Shown piece by piece: positions 46,566 to 57,460 of a stretch of DNA of 64,000 nucleotides. Location: positions 62,001 through 126,000 of the forward strand of contig BTPP01000002.1 of the NCBI GenBank assembly GCA_037102815.1, in the 5' to 3' direction. This DNA is from Neurospora intermedia (Eukaryota > Ascomycota > Sordariomycetes > Sordariales > Sordariaceae). Each line of letters begins with the position of its first letter. Position 1 is the first letter of the stretch. A model generated the notes under the pieces. The model searched no databases and had not been told where the DNA came from. It saw only the letters and a program-made list of their open reading frames with translations. Both the position numbers and the translations under genes were made by a program.

Positions 46566-47999
46566 GGAGGGACATGAGCGATAGAATGCATTTATTAGAA
46601 TAGTGAATTTGAAGCAAAGCGTCTGATTTTCATATTGTACCTTAAGAACATGATCCGGACCCAATCGTGACAGGTGTAAACTTTAGGTATATGTAGAAGC
46701 TCGCAGTAGGAGATGGTTAACTCACGGCTCCCAAATCCCGCGACATGAGGAGCTCTCCGTTTGGTCGATATCCCGGATTCCCCGGAACTGACATGAAGCT
46801 CGAGGTGGGTGACGGCTCGGTTATAAGTCATCATCACGTCGTAAAAGTCATTCATGGGTACTTATCCAATGGGGTTGAGCTAGCAACTTGAAGGAGTGAT
46901 CAGTGAGTGAGCATTGTGCGTGAATGTTGCAAATATCAAAAAGATTCGAACGGTGGACGTGAAAATATTGAGCAGTGTTTGGTAGTACATCTGTACGTGT
47001 AGGTAAGGTACCTCTGAGTTCTCTTTTAAATGACGGGTACCTGATCTTCAGAAGGAGGCTTTCCATATGAGGTAAGACAGAGCTACGACTGAGACGCGGC
47101 AGTTCAATTGATCTAGATGTGCCGAGTTCTGAAATGCAAGGGGAGATGGAATGGTCACTGGTCAGTGTGACAGACAAGTCAGGATCTACACGAATTCGTC
47201 TTCGGGAATGAACGTTGAAAAGATGTGGTCCGTGTGCGCAGTACCTAGGTACCTAATGCAGTGGTCCACACAGGCTTCACGGAGCTGAAAGCGCGGCATT
47301 TGGTTGGTCCAAAATCTTCTTGGCGGTGAGCGGGAGAAGTCGACGGACCTAGAACTGCAGGGCGCTCTGACCACTGGAACTGCAGTGGGCATCTTCCAAC
47401 ACCCACGGCAGCATCCAGAACTAGTGTATTCCCGACCGTCCATTTCCGAAGACACCATCACCCATCACGCCCTCACAGCAGGAGTAGTCCTGGACATGGT
47501 GTGGGCCGTTTACCAGAATTTAGTTGCGGAAGGATAACACGTGAGTTGGTTGAGCTTGCCAATTGGTTTTCCAAAACTATATCCACGACGTCACTCTCCC
47601 CGTCGACTGAACTCTTCCAATTTCCTGCAACAAAAAAACCGCTCGCCGGACCTGCATTAGTTGGTTGCCTAAAGTTCACCATGTCTGTTGACTAATGTCT
47701 TTGACATCTAGGGTCGTACCTCTCGGCTACTAGGTCGTAGGGGTAGAGACGAGGCTAAACTCCACCATGTCACTCAACCAATATGGCTCGTCTCCAAGAC
47801 CACATGCGAGCCATTGTCCGCCTTTCGGTAGATGCATCCAGTCGGACCGACGCACGTGTTGTGGACTACCGATTCAAAATAGTCGAGAATGTCGAGAATG
47901 TCGACGCGTATAAAAGCAGTGGCATCGCCTCCGGATAGGGACATGGAGAGCACCTAGGAATCCATCAACGAACCATTCTTTCTACGTCGTCTTACAACA
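46566..47999. other. Spacer upstream of the acid phosphatase
   Basis: No gene supported in 1.4 kb. It ends in a TATA box at 47909-47916, preceded by a short direct repeat of GTCGAGAAT. Confidence 0.5.
47909..47916 (+). promoter_or_regulatory. TATA box of acid phosphatase gene
   Basis: TATAAAAG lies 91 bp before the phosphatase ATG, right after a GTCGAGAAT duplication. Confidence 0.5.
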
Positions 48000-49481
48000 A
48001 TGAGGTTCAGCGACCTACTCGTGGCTGCGGCCACGGCGAATGCCTACACCATGAACTCCCAGGTCCGCCTTGCCTACCATGGCGATAACGGCATGATGGT
48101 CAGCTGGAACACCTTCGATGTCGTCAAGAACCCTTCTGTCCAGTGGGGCGTCACGCGGGACCGTCTGGACAAGATTGCGACCTCCGACGTCTCCGTCACG
48201 TATCCCACTTCGCAGACCTACAACAACCACGTGCTGATCAGCGGCCTTCGCCCCGATACGACTTACTTCTACAAGCCGTTGCAGCTCATGAACAGCACGA
48301 CCGACGTCTTCAACTTTACGACAAGCCGTAGGGCTGGTGACGACACCCCCTTCTCGGTTGCCGTTGTCGTCGACCTCGGTACCATGGGCAGCAAGGGCCT
48401 GACCACATCTGCGGGCACTGGCGTGGCGAGCACCAACATTCTGCAGCCAGGAGAGAAGAACACCATCGACTCGCTGGAAGCCAACATCGACAACTTCGAC
48501 TTCCTCTGGCATGCCGGCGACATTGCCTACGCCGACTACTGGCTCAAGGAAGAGATCCATGGCTTCCTGCCCAACACAACCATTCAGGGAGGCGCCGCCG
48601 TGTACGAGTCCATCCTGAACGAGTTCTACGACGAAATGATGCCCATCACCGCCCGCAAGCCGTACATGGTGGGCCCCGGTAACCACGAGGCCAACTGTGA
48701 CAATGCTGGCACCACGGACAAGGTGCACAACATCACGTACGACAGCAGTATCTGCATGATGGGCCAGACCAACTTCACCGGCTTCAAGAACCACTTCCGC
48801 ATGCCTAGCGACGTCTCCGGCGGCACCGGAAACTTCTGGTACAGCTTCGACCACGGCATGGTGCACTTCATCCAGCTCGATACCGAGACCGACCTGGGCC
48901 ACGGTTTCATCGGCCCCGACCAGACTGGCGGATCTGAGGGTTTCACCGGCGTTGACCCGGTCAATGCCACCATGAACGCTCAGACCAACTGGCTTGAAGC
49001 CGATCTGGCGTCCATTGACCGCTCCAAGACTCCGTGGGTCGTTGTGGCTGGCCACCGTGCCTTCTACCTCAGCAACACCGGTGATACCTGCCCCACGTGC
49101 AAGGACGTCTTCGAGCCGTTGCTGCTCAAGTACAACGTTGACCTGGTGCTGTCGGGCCATTCGCACATCTACGAGCGCCTCGCACCAATTGCCGACGGCA
49201 AGATTGATCCCAACGAGCTGGAGAATCCCTCCTCCCCCTGGTACATCACCAACGGCGCCGCTGGCCACTACGACGGCCTCGACTCCCTCGATAGCCCCCG
49301 CCAGCCTTACAGCCGCTTCGGCCTCGACACGTCCAACGCCACCTACGGCTGGAGTCGCCTGACCTTCCACAACTGCACCCACCTGACTCACGATTTCGTC
49401 GCCAGCAACAACAACACCGTCCTTGACTCTGCCACTCTGTTCAAGGACCGTACTTGCGACCAAGATCGCAGGCGCCACTGA
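48000..49481 (+). CDS. Secreted purple-type acid phosphatase (metallophosphoesterase)
   Basis: A single exon encodes 493 aa. A short signal-like N-terminus (MRFSDLLVAAATANA) is followed by a fibronectin-like N-terminal domain (VRLAYHGDNGMMVSWNTF) and the dinuclear-metal phosphoesterase domain. The metal-ligand blocks are present in order: VVDLGTMG, HAGDIAYADYW, GPGNHEANC, VAGHRAFY and LSGHSHIYER. Many NxT/S sites suggest N-glycosylation. The protein ends KDRTCDQDRRRH, a basic tail not usual for the family, so a late splice variant is possible. It releases phosphate from extracellular esters and is usually induced by phosphate shortage, though I cannot point to a certain regulator site. It is coded with strong C-ending bias, which leaves a 534-codon open frame on the other strand. 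Confidence 0.94.
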   Translation: MRFSDLLVAAATANAYTMNSQVRLAYHGDNGMMVSWNTFDVVKNPSVQWGVTRDRLDKIATSDVSVTYPTSQTYNNHVLISGLRPDTTYFYKPLQLMNSTTDVFNFTTSRRAGDDTPFSVAVVVDLGTMGSKGLTTSAGTGVASTNILQPGEKNTIDSLEANIDNFDFLWHAGDIAYADYWLKEEIHGFLPNTTIQGGAAVYESILNEFYDEMMPITARKPYMVGPGNHEANCDNAGTTDKVHNITYDSSICMMGQTNFTGFKNHFRMPSDVSGGTGNFWYSFDHGMVHFIQLDTETDLGHGFIGPDQTGGSEGFTGVDPVNATMNAQTNWLEADLASIDRSKTPWVVVAGHRAFYLSNTGDTCPTCKDVFEPLLLKYNVDLVLSGHSHIYERLAPIADGKIDPNELENPSSPWYITNGAAGHYDGLDSLDSPRQPYSRFGLDTSNATYGWSRLTFHNCTHLTHDFVASNNNTVLDSATLFKDRTCDQDRRRH

Positions 49482-51166
49482 GCCCGTCACTCCTGTCACT
49501 GCTAGTGGCTGCGGAAAGACCTCAACCACACTGGCTGGTCGCTGGCTTGGAGGTTCTGTGAAGCACAGGATGTGGCGCTCTGTAGGTATCTCTATGAGAG
49601 AAGCGGGACCCGCACGCAAGCGGTTCTAACGCTTTGTACGAGTGTCTTGGAGATGTGGATACGTGTAATATGAGTCTAATAGATGAAAATCCTTTACGTT
49701 AATGCACTTTTAGTTTATCTCTCGTCGTCAACTTACGTGATGTTCGTGACCGACGATTCTGTCCACAGTCAGCTCCAACATTTGGGATTCACTACGGGCG
49801 GAAAATGCATGTAGTGGTCTTCTCGCCATGGTACTAAACATTGTCGTAGAGACAAGCCACCAGGTCTTAAAGCGATCAGCATCAAACGACTTCAGCGATA
49901 CGGTTTTGAGTGGAAGAAACCAATACTGTGATATCAATTCATGTCAATGGCCATTCTGGCCCGGACAACCATGGAGAATCTGAGTCCGTCGACGTACCCG
50001 GCTTCATGCCAGCCGCCCCCGATGATGTTGGCCGTTCTTGCGGTGCACGTGCCTTGTCCGTAGACCGTATTGGACAAAGATGTTTGTCACGTCAGCTCTC
50101 CGCCTCCCAAGGAGCATATACTCTCCATCAAGAGAGAAGTCCTCTTGACGATCCTCCTTCTCTGTACGTTGCCAATCTCCCAACCTAGAGGTACCTCCAT
50201 GTCTGTGTGTTACCTTCCTGAGCCCCTCAGACTGAGGGCCTCTCGCAGGCCAAGCCGAGCTCGTGCATCAGGCTCGTACGGTATCTCGACCGGCAAGGAT
50301 ATTGTTGGCTGTTTTGTTCGTTCTTGTGACGTAGAAGCCCTTTGACAGCGCGCTGAAAGGCTCGCCACTGAGGCACGAGAGTCTGATCGAAGCTCTCCGC
50401 ATGTGTTGCCTTAGAGGACCTTGCCTCTTTAGAACAATCGTTTCCATAGGTAGAGGTAGGTATCTCGTTAGGTCCAAGATACTGCGTATGAGTTGATTTA
50501 CTATAATGATGTGGTTCTGTCGACCTACAACATACACCAACAATGGCAGAAAGGCCAAGTTGTAGTTGTTGAGGGACGATAAGATGGATTGGTTGCGAAG
50601 GAGCCCGGGCAAGTCCACTCAGTGGTTTGAGACGCCCAGTTTGGCGATGAGTGTTCGGGCAAGTCAATTTCGTCCATCGTTTGCGCAGCACATCATGTAT
50701 TTGACTGGATGGTAGCGGGAGGCCCAGCCAGCTGAATGCAAACATTTAGCCATCCGCCCAAGTGCACACTTCTTCCACCAACCAAGTACGGTCAAACCCC
50801 TCTACCTCTCTTAGAGCCTCGTCCATTGTACGAGCAAATTACTCCTATCATCACAAACCATGCACACGTCATCTGAGATGGTGAGGGGTGAGTGACGTGC
50901 ACATTCTCTCGATTGAGCCAGATGCATTTTCCATGTAGATTATGACTCCCCTCTCGTGTATATAATAAACTTTAGACACCGCAGGAGTTCAGTTCTCTCA
51001 CTCTCATTCTCTTCTTCTTCTTCAGTCAACAAGTTCACTACTACCTCTACTCTTGACTGCCCTCGAACCCACGTACATCCACTCCATCCACTTTGACACC
51101 CTCAAATAACACACGAGCATCATCTTTCCAACCTCAGCTACTTGATATACAGCTCCATCGACCAAA
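49482..51166. other. 1.7 kb spacer
   Basis: No gene I can support. It contains TACCTCTAC copies at 50450-50458 and 51042-51050, and a TATATAATAAA stretch and two CCCCT words (stress-element-like) before the following gene. Confidence 0.45.
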
Positions 51167-51453
51167 ATGCCCAAAAGCGAGATGACAAAGTCCGATTCTT
51201 CCCGAATCCAGTCTTCGCAGGTCAGTCATATACACCAAAAATGTTCAATGATTTCCAGTCAGATCTAACGAAATGGTAACAGGCCAAGGGCGGCGGTGAC
51301 ATGAGCTCTGGAGGCTTCGCAGCTCGTGCCCAGTCGGCCGGAGACAGATGGTCCTCTTCGCAGACATCCGGGGGTTCGGGTTTCTCTAGCGGCACCTCGG
51401 GTTCCAACCAGTCCAGCACTGGATCTGGTGCCTCTTCGGGAGCCAAGAAGTAA
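51167..51453 (+). CDS. Small seed-maturation-protein-like (SMP/LEA) stress protein
   Basis: Two exons (51167..51220, 51283..51453) give 74 aa; the 62-bp GTCAGT...CAG intron joins RIQSSQ to AKGGGDMSS. The core RIQSSQAKGGGDMSSGGFA with ARAQSAGDR is the short fungal motif related to plant seed-maturation (SMP/LEA) proteins; the remainder is a Ser/Gly/Thr-rich disordered tail ending in KK. It has no signal peptide or membrane segment. Such proteins are hydrophilic and linked to desiccation, conidial maturation or stress, but the exact role is not established. The upstream CCCCT words fit stress control. Both exons fall below usual ORF length filters, so the gene is easily missed. Confidence 0.8.
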
Positions 51454-52007
51454 AGTCGACCATGACATAGGCGGACTGAAACTCGACAATCAAGTCGGGG
51501 CAAGAACGAAGGCACAGCGTCCATGCTTGGTCCGACTAAGTTGAGGTAGAGTAGGTTAGGGCGGCCTGATCGTTACCTCTAGGCAGGAGCGTACCTGGGC
51601 GAGCTGGGTCATCTGTGTATTTGGTTAGACCCGGAATATACAGATCATTGTTCAAAGATGTTTAATTGATGTTCGACGGGCGTGAATGCTAACTTACCCA
51701 TCACAGTAATGTTTGATTTGGATAAACTGCTTCTATGACTTGGCACTAAAACAACTTAGGGGTGTCCAACAATGCTAGGTATTCAATGGCTCAGTAGAAG
51801 TATTCACATGTGATTGAGCAGTAGAAGAAGGACCAGCACTTCTATCTGGTAAACCGATTGTAAATGCATAGGCCGGTCAATCCTACGTCTTAGCGAAGCA
51901 GTCCTGGGGGATGGTGTTTGGGTCCCCCCTTATTTTAGTGCAAGGGTTAGAACTACGACCAATAGCAGTAGGTAAGTACCAAACAAGCCGAATGAACGTG
52001 AGCTTCG
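51454..52007. other. Short spacer
   Basis: No gene seen. Confidence 0.5.
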
Positions 52008-52903
52008 ATGGCCACTACCCACCAATGCATTGCTTCCTTCTTTTTTAGACTGAGTGTTTCTTCGGCGTACCTTCCATTTGTGTGGTCAGTGTCAGTGAAA
52101 GAAACGGAACCTGCAATGCACATGCTGACGCGTATTGATCACCTCAAGAAGTTGAAGACTGGCATGGGGCTCGGTAAGCGGTTGCCTCAGTGAACAAATG
52201 GGACCTTCCTGAAAAGTTGACTGATGACCCCATTGCAGACATTACACCAACATGCAATTGTCGTTGAATAATATGAAAGTTTTATTCTCATCTTCCAACC
52301 AATCTCACGTTTGCAACAGATGTGGATGAGCAGACTTCAAGGTCTGGGACCAACGATCCGGCTCAGAACTCCCAGAAAAGCGGCACAGGCCTGATTGCTG
52401 GCTGTGCAGTCGCTGATTGTGTCATTTTGCTTGATGATATCTGCAGAAGTTCGTTTGCCTATAAGAGGAGAAGATACAAGAAGAGACTGCTTCCTTCGAG
52501 TTTAGACGACCTCAAGGAGCCCGAGTGGGGCTGTCAAAGAAAAAGAGTCACATGCACGAGCTTCCAATTCAGGCGCCTGCTTTTGAAGTCTATGTCCCGC
52601 CCACTTGAACCGCAAACGGACACCATTACTTCTCACAATATGATTCTGAAGGTGAAGATGGTGAACACAGTACTGCTGCGGGAGCGAAAACGTCTAATCC
52701 TTGAGCAGAGTCGAGTGCTTTGGGCTTGGAAATCTTGGGCCCTCGAAATCTATTTCCTACGTCCTGTGGACCCAAAAACTTTGTTGGTTAATCCATCAAC
52801 AGGCTCTACAGTAACACAACGGCTGTTCGAGATATTAATGTATGTTGCAGTGACACGAAGGATTAAGAGGGTAAGTGAGTGTGGTGGTGAACTTGTTGAT
52901 TGA
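52008..52903 (+). CDS. Unknown protein, tentative two-exon model
   Basis: The 582-nt open frame at 52322 has no ATG at its start but becomes continuous with an upstream ATG frame if a GTAAGC...CAG intron (52174..52319, 146 bp) is removed: join(52008..52173, 52320..52903), 249 aa, phase correct (KTGMGL|DVDEQTS). The protein is basic (KRRRYKKRLL, RERKRL) with one weakly hydrophobic patch, and I recognise no family. An inner ATG at 52115 is an alternative start. Splice signals and frame agreement support it; the lack of any motif and its place next to a repeat field argue against. It may be a decayed gene. Confidence 0.35.
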
Positions 52904-53420
52904 AGAGAAGAAGGGAAGCGAGACTGTGAAGGTGAGAGGATCTCTTGATGTACCTATATATACACGATGTGCAGGTTCAACGAGAATGCGAGTGCCTGAA
53001 AGCTGGAGGATATCCCATCATGCTTTGATCTAGTAAGTTTCGAAGAAGGTGCGGAGAAACTCCGTGGAATAGGTACTGTACGGAAAATTCCTACTTTGGG
53101 GGTAAGATCTCACGATGTAAGCATACACACTTCTAGATCTAGACCCTTGAGCTCCAGTCCGGATAAGTCATACTCTACGTCAGATTGTGAAGACGAAAAT
53201 ATCGCGACATCCATGCTAGTAGCTGATTGTCAGACAAAGGCCTCTAATTCTCCGTACCCAAACATCCCACAGTGAGGAGAGACCCGGCAACATTCATGGC
53301 GTAAAAATTATCTCAGGCTTTTTCATGACAGCTCCAGCAACGAACTTAGTGGGAGGTAGAACCGCCAACCCCGTGACACGCTCATCTCAACTGTAGATAG
53401 ACTACCTCTACTTTGTTCAG

Positions 53421-54482
53421 TCACGTAGGTACGTTAGTCGTGGAGTCCGGAATTCGAATCCGAAATCTGAATTTGAAGTCTTATTCAACTTCATTCTTTC
53501 ATTTCTGCCTAACCCACATGATCACTGTGCCTCATTCAAATCGTCATTTCTCACTCATTCATATGGTGCTTTGGTTGGTTATGTAGAGGTACGTTCGTCA
53601 TGGAAATCAGGTCTCGACTTCGAAGTTCAACGCTTTTTTGCCTTGAAAAAAAAGAAGAAAAGAAAATACCTACGTAGGTAGTCTTCCAGTCAATTTTTAC
53701 CCAATATGGCCAATATTACCACTCTTTGCTCATTTTAATGATTCTTATGATAGTCAACCTTGTTTGTCGTCGAGTGCGGAATTTCAATCCGAAGTCCAGA
53801 GTATCCTCTGACTATTTTTTTCAGTTTCCCCCCATAGGGTAATGATACCCCACTGGAATCGTGTAGTATGGCTTAATTCGAACAGTACATTGGTTTGGTT
53901 GGTTACTGCAAGGTACCTGGCACAGCACGAAAGTGATGCACTGAAGTCTTGTGCTGACTGGATGTCAAATGGTGATAGGTGCATTGAGGATCCGAGAGAA
54001 GCATCACGCACGCTCACTGGGAGACAAACTCTCCTTGGGAAACTACACACAAGGAACAGAAGTGCTGACAAGACTTACTACAAATCCACAGGTTAACGTG
54101 AAAACACCGTTGGGAGACAAACTCTCCTGAGTTTCCTTTGTTAAAAATCTAGGTACATATACGTACCTCTACGGACAAACCAGGGCGTTGCCAAACCTAC
54201 ACCTACCTAACTAGGCAGGTGCGCTCTTGCCTAACAAGGCTGGCGTTCAAGCCAGATCCGACCTCTAAGTCCGACAAGGTACCTACCTCTATGGAAGCCT
54301 TGCCTTCATATCTGGCCCCTGATAGTCACGCAGGGTACGTTAACCGTAGAATCCGGAACTTGAATCCGAAGTTCTCCTCTGCCTTCGTTTTTTTTTTTCA
54401 TTTTTATCCCATATGGTCGTTGTACCCCTTTGAAGTCGTTATCTACCGCTTGTTCGAACGGTATTGCGGGTGGTTTGCCGCT
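53421..54482. repeat. Four diverged copies of a roughly 150-bp element
   Basis: Copies start near 53424, 53581, 53759 and 54331. Each has a head like GGTACGTT-GTCGTGGA-TCCGGAATT and a following GAATCCGAAGT word, then a T-rich centre; copies one and three end in TTTGGTTGGTTA and copies two and four share CCxATATGG. Differences are spread throughout, as in old repeats. Confidence 0.65.
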
Positions 54483-54553
54483 TGTTGTGACTACCTATCT
54501 GCTAGCAAAGATGCTCTCGATTGATGTGGAAGCTACCATGGTGCTCAGAGCTG

Positions 54554-54682
54554 CAGAAAGTTGATGCTTCAATGACGTGACACATATGTTGATAGTTTGG
54601 AGAATCCACAACTCGCTCAGAAAGCTGATGCTTCAATGACGTGACACAAATGTTGATACTATGAAGGATCCACAACTCCTTC
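54554..54682 (+). repeat. 65-bp tandem duplication
   Basis: Unit one 54554-54618 and unit two 54619-54682 both begin CAGAAAG(T/C)TGATGCTTC and end in ATCCACAACTC, with about eight differences. Confidence 0.9.
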
Positions 54683-54896
54683 AAGCAACCTCAAGTGGGT
54701 TCGGCCTCACGATACCTAGTTTGCCGGATTTGTCTCCGGAGCACCGGGGCCGTCATCGGCCGCCCACATTGGTAGGTTTGAGGACACTTCTGTGAAGGGG
54801 ATTGAGCTGATCTCCAGCCTCTCGTGTCCTATTGTTTCCTGTTGCTACCCCCGAGTTCCAGATTGTTGAGGGCTCGAGGTGGGGAAGATGAAGAAG

Positions 54897-54903
54897 TATA
54901 AAG
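54897..54903 (+). promoter_or_regulatory. TATA box of secreted repeat-protein gene
   Basis: TATAAAG lies 130 bp before the ATG. Confidence 0.4.
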
Positions 54904-55026
54904 AGAGACGTTACCTACTCACCTAGAGACCTCGAGATTGGCCTTGCTCGACAGCCGACACCCACTCCATCACGGCAAGGGAAAACATTTGCCACTCGCC
55001 CATTGCACAAATTCCTTCCATTCAAC

Positions 55027-56079
55027 ATGCGTTTCATCCTAGCTCTTTTCCTCGGCGTGGCTGCCGCCTTTCCCAAGGGCATGCCCTCCGCCACGTCCAG
55101 CGCCAATACCACCGCCATAGAGGTATCCTCCGCCATACCCTTGGACATACCCTCCGACAATACCAACTTCGCCAAAAAGATACAGCCCTTCGACAAGAAG
55201 CCTTGCAAGAAACCCTGGGTGAACCCCTGGAAGAAACCCGACAAGAAACCCGGCAAGAAGCCCGGCAAGAAACCCGGCAAGCCTTCCGCCACACCCTCTA
55301 GTACCGGCATGGACGCGCCCTCCGCCACACCCGACGATACCTCTGATACACCCGCCGTCACACCCTCCGCCACACCCGATGATACCCCCGATGATGCCCC
55401 CGATGATACCCCCGATGATGCCCCCGATGATGCCCCCGACGATGCCCCCGACGATGCCCCCGACGATACCTCCGCCGATACCCTCGCCAAACGCTCCGAT
55501 GCCTCAAACACACCCTCTGATGACACCGCCAAAAAGTGCAAAAAACGCAAGCCTTGCAAGAAATGCAAGCCTTGCAAGTGCAAGAAGCCCGACGAGGAGG
55601 AACCCGACGATACCTCGGACGCATCCTCCGATATCTTGGAAGACACAATCGACGATACCTTGGATACACCCGACGATGACATCGCCAAAAAGTGCAAAAA
55701 GCGCAAGCCTTGCAAGAAATGTAAGAAATGCAAGTGCAAGAAACCCAAGAAACCCAAAGAGGAGGAGGAACCCGACGACAATTCCGCCACACCCTCCGAC
55801 ATGCCCTCCGCCAATAACTTCGCCGTACGCGACGTTGAAAAGAAGAAAAAGAAGACAACCACTACTATTACCACCACCACCACCACTACTACGACCTCCT
55901 GCACGACCCCCGCCAAAAAACCCAGCAAGCCGACCGAGAAACCCGGCAAGAACAAGACCTCCAAGACTACCACTACACCCACTGCCAAACCCTCGAAAAA
56001 ACCCTCTACAACACTATCTACCACGAAACGCTCGACGAAATCCTCTGCCACACCCCCCGCCAAAACCTCCATGTCTTAA
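55027..56079 (+). CDS. Secreted Lys/Cys/Asp-rich repeat protein with two cysteine modules
   Basis: A single exon encodes 350 aa; ATG 55027 begins a clear signal peptide (MRFILALFLGVAAAFP). After it come a Lys/Pro block (about 57-85, PGKKPGKKPGK), an acidic block of PDDA/PDDT units (about 102-148), a kexin-like site LAKR at 153-156, then cationic module 1 (169-188) with C171, C177, C180, C183 and C185, an acidic spacer, and module 2 (221-240) with C223, C229, C232, C235 and C237. Both modules have the spacing C-x5-C-x2-C-x2-C-x-C and differ at only one position between the first and last Cys. A Thr run (277-290) and a Lys/Ser/Thr/Pro tail follow, without GPI signal. The Cys spacing recalls metallothioneins and the charge recalls antimicrobial peptides, but I recognise no family. 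Processing by kexin is possible. Confidence 0.8.
   Translation: MRFILALFLGVAAAFPKGMPSATSSANTTAIEVSSAIPLDIPSDNTNFAKKIQPFDKKPCKKPWVNPWKKPDKKPGKKPGKKPGKPSATPSSTGMDAPSATPDDTSDTPAVTPSATPDDTPDDAPDDTPDDAPDDAPDDAPDDAPDDTSADTLAKRSDASNTPSDDTAKKCKKRKPCKKCKPCKCKKPDEEEPDDTSDASSDILEDTIDDTLDTPDDDIAKKCKKRKPCKKCKKCKCKKPKKPKEEEEPDDNSATPSDMPSANNFAVRDVEKKKKKTTTTITTTTTTTTTSCTTPAKKPSKPTEKPGKNKTSKTTTTPTAKPSKKPSTTLSTTKRSTKSSATPPAKTSMS
55358..55470 (+). repeat. 12-bp coding repeat (PDDA/PDDT units)
   Basis: About eight tandem 12-bp units of the form CCCGATGATGCC encode the acidic block; near-identical units indicate recent slippage. Confidence 0.9.
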
Positions 56080-57460
56080 GGGCCTGATGACGGTGAGCAA
56101 TCCTCGGCGAAATGTGATCAGGTGGTGGAGGTGCGAGAATGATGTTCGAGAGGAGGACCGGGGAATCTAGCCAGGACAGATAGCTAATGCAACGTCAAAT
56201 CGAACGATAGGTCGATGCGGTCAATGGACGGTTTCATATCAAGTTCACGGGCAAGTGGCTAGATTGTCAAACAGTGAAAGATTTGAAAGGAAGGTAGCAC
56301 CATCGGGAGGCGGATGATGTAGGTGATTGGATGCGCGTCTGCAGATTGTTAGATTTGATGGACTGTTTGTTCTTGGGACTGGGAGGAAAACCTGGGAGGT
56401 GCACAAAAGGGTCAAGGTTGCAAAAACAACACAGAATGTTCTTGGGACTGGGAAAAAAGAGAAAAAAAGAAGCAAAAAAGGGAAGGTTAACAAAAGCATC
56501 AAGATTGCCAAACTGCAATATACCTATTACCTGCTCCAGCTGTCAACCTCCATTGTCATGTGGTATCTCCCCAAATGCCATCCTTCGGGTACCCGGACCA
56601 TCACCTTTCAAGTGTCGCAGCGTTGCCGTCTACGTCGTCGTATTTCTACGTCTTCGTATTCCAGCGCTGAAGATTACTCAAGATCTCGATTTGATTTGAG
56701 TCGAGTCCAGTCGAGTAAGTTGACCTCAGTTCGGCGGCGAGTCGATCTTAAAGGGTGGAAATCTGTGGGATTTTCCACTTTGAACTCCCGACCCAGGGAA
56801 ACTGCCTGGTTGCCAAAGAAGGTGAATAACTCAACTCGAAGGTCCCACAATGAGTTGCAACTCTGCGGGTGTGCATTTCGAACCTGCTGCTTAGGGCTTA
56901 CTCCCCCGGCACTCCCCCAACCCCCGGCCAACTCGCTTAGAGATCAGCAGCTCACTGTGAGCTGATTGGTCCAGCTGGCGCCAACGTTGCATAGCTTCAG
57001 CTCTGTCAAAGATGCGTTTGATGGCATCGCCAACCTTGGCGCAGCATTTGGGGGCCCTTTTGGCTGCTTTGGTGCCAATCCAGACCGGAATAGGAAGCCT
57101 TCTCGTCGAAAGAGCTTGGAAGAACCGTGCAGACCAGACGTGTGCGAAAATTGCCCGTTGACATGTTGTAAGAATGGTAAGGTGATGGTGGCTGGAGATG
57201 TGGATGTACGGCAAAGATGCTACCTAACCCAGGGTTGAAAATGCCCCCCTGGTTGATAACGGTCATATCGAACCATGTGCCCTCTTTTCGTTCGCTGGCG
57301 GATGACAGAGAGCCGGGACAGGGAACAGGAATGTCTCCACCATCTGCCACTTCCCGTCCTCTTGGTTCTCAACTTCTCTTTTTCCTCTGAACTTTCTTTC
57401 CTGGGTTCATCCTGGGTGACGGACCTTTGTCGTGAACCGTTCCACGGTCAATAGTTCACG
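56080..57460. other. Spacer between the secreted repeat protein and the kelch gene
   Basis: No gene supported in 1.4 kb. A direct repeat of GTTCTTGGGACTGGGA occurs near 56369 and 56439. Confidence 0.5.

Larger units (their letters stand above)
52904..55026. other. 2.1 kb repeat-rich spacer
   Basis: No gene supported. It holds four diverged copies of one element (about 53.42-54.48 kb), a 65-bp tandem duplication and the promoter of the secreted repeat protein. Confidence 0.55.

Noticed and set aside
48015-49619. 534-codon open frame opposite the acid phosphatase
   Set aside because: It is the antisense shadow of a gene with strong C-ending codons; it has no recognisable motif and overlaps the complete phosphatase.
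50227-50745. 172-codon minus-strand ORF in a spacer
   Set aside because: It has an ATG but no motif, unusual composition and no codon bias like the neighbours; support is too weak.
54915-56072. 385-codon open frame opposite the secreted repeat protein
   Set aside because: Its Gly/Ser/Val-rich repeats are only the complement of the coding repeats, while the sense strand has a signal peptide and a TATA box.
56327-56965. 212-codon ORF before the kelch gene
   Set aside because: Its composition is that of repeated A-rich spacer sequence, with no recognisable domain or start context.
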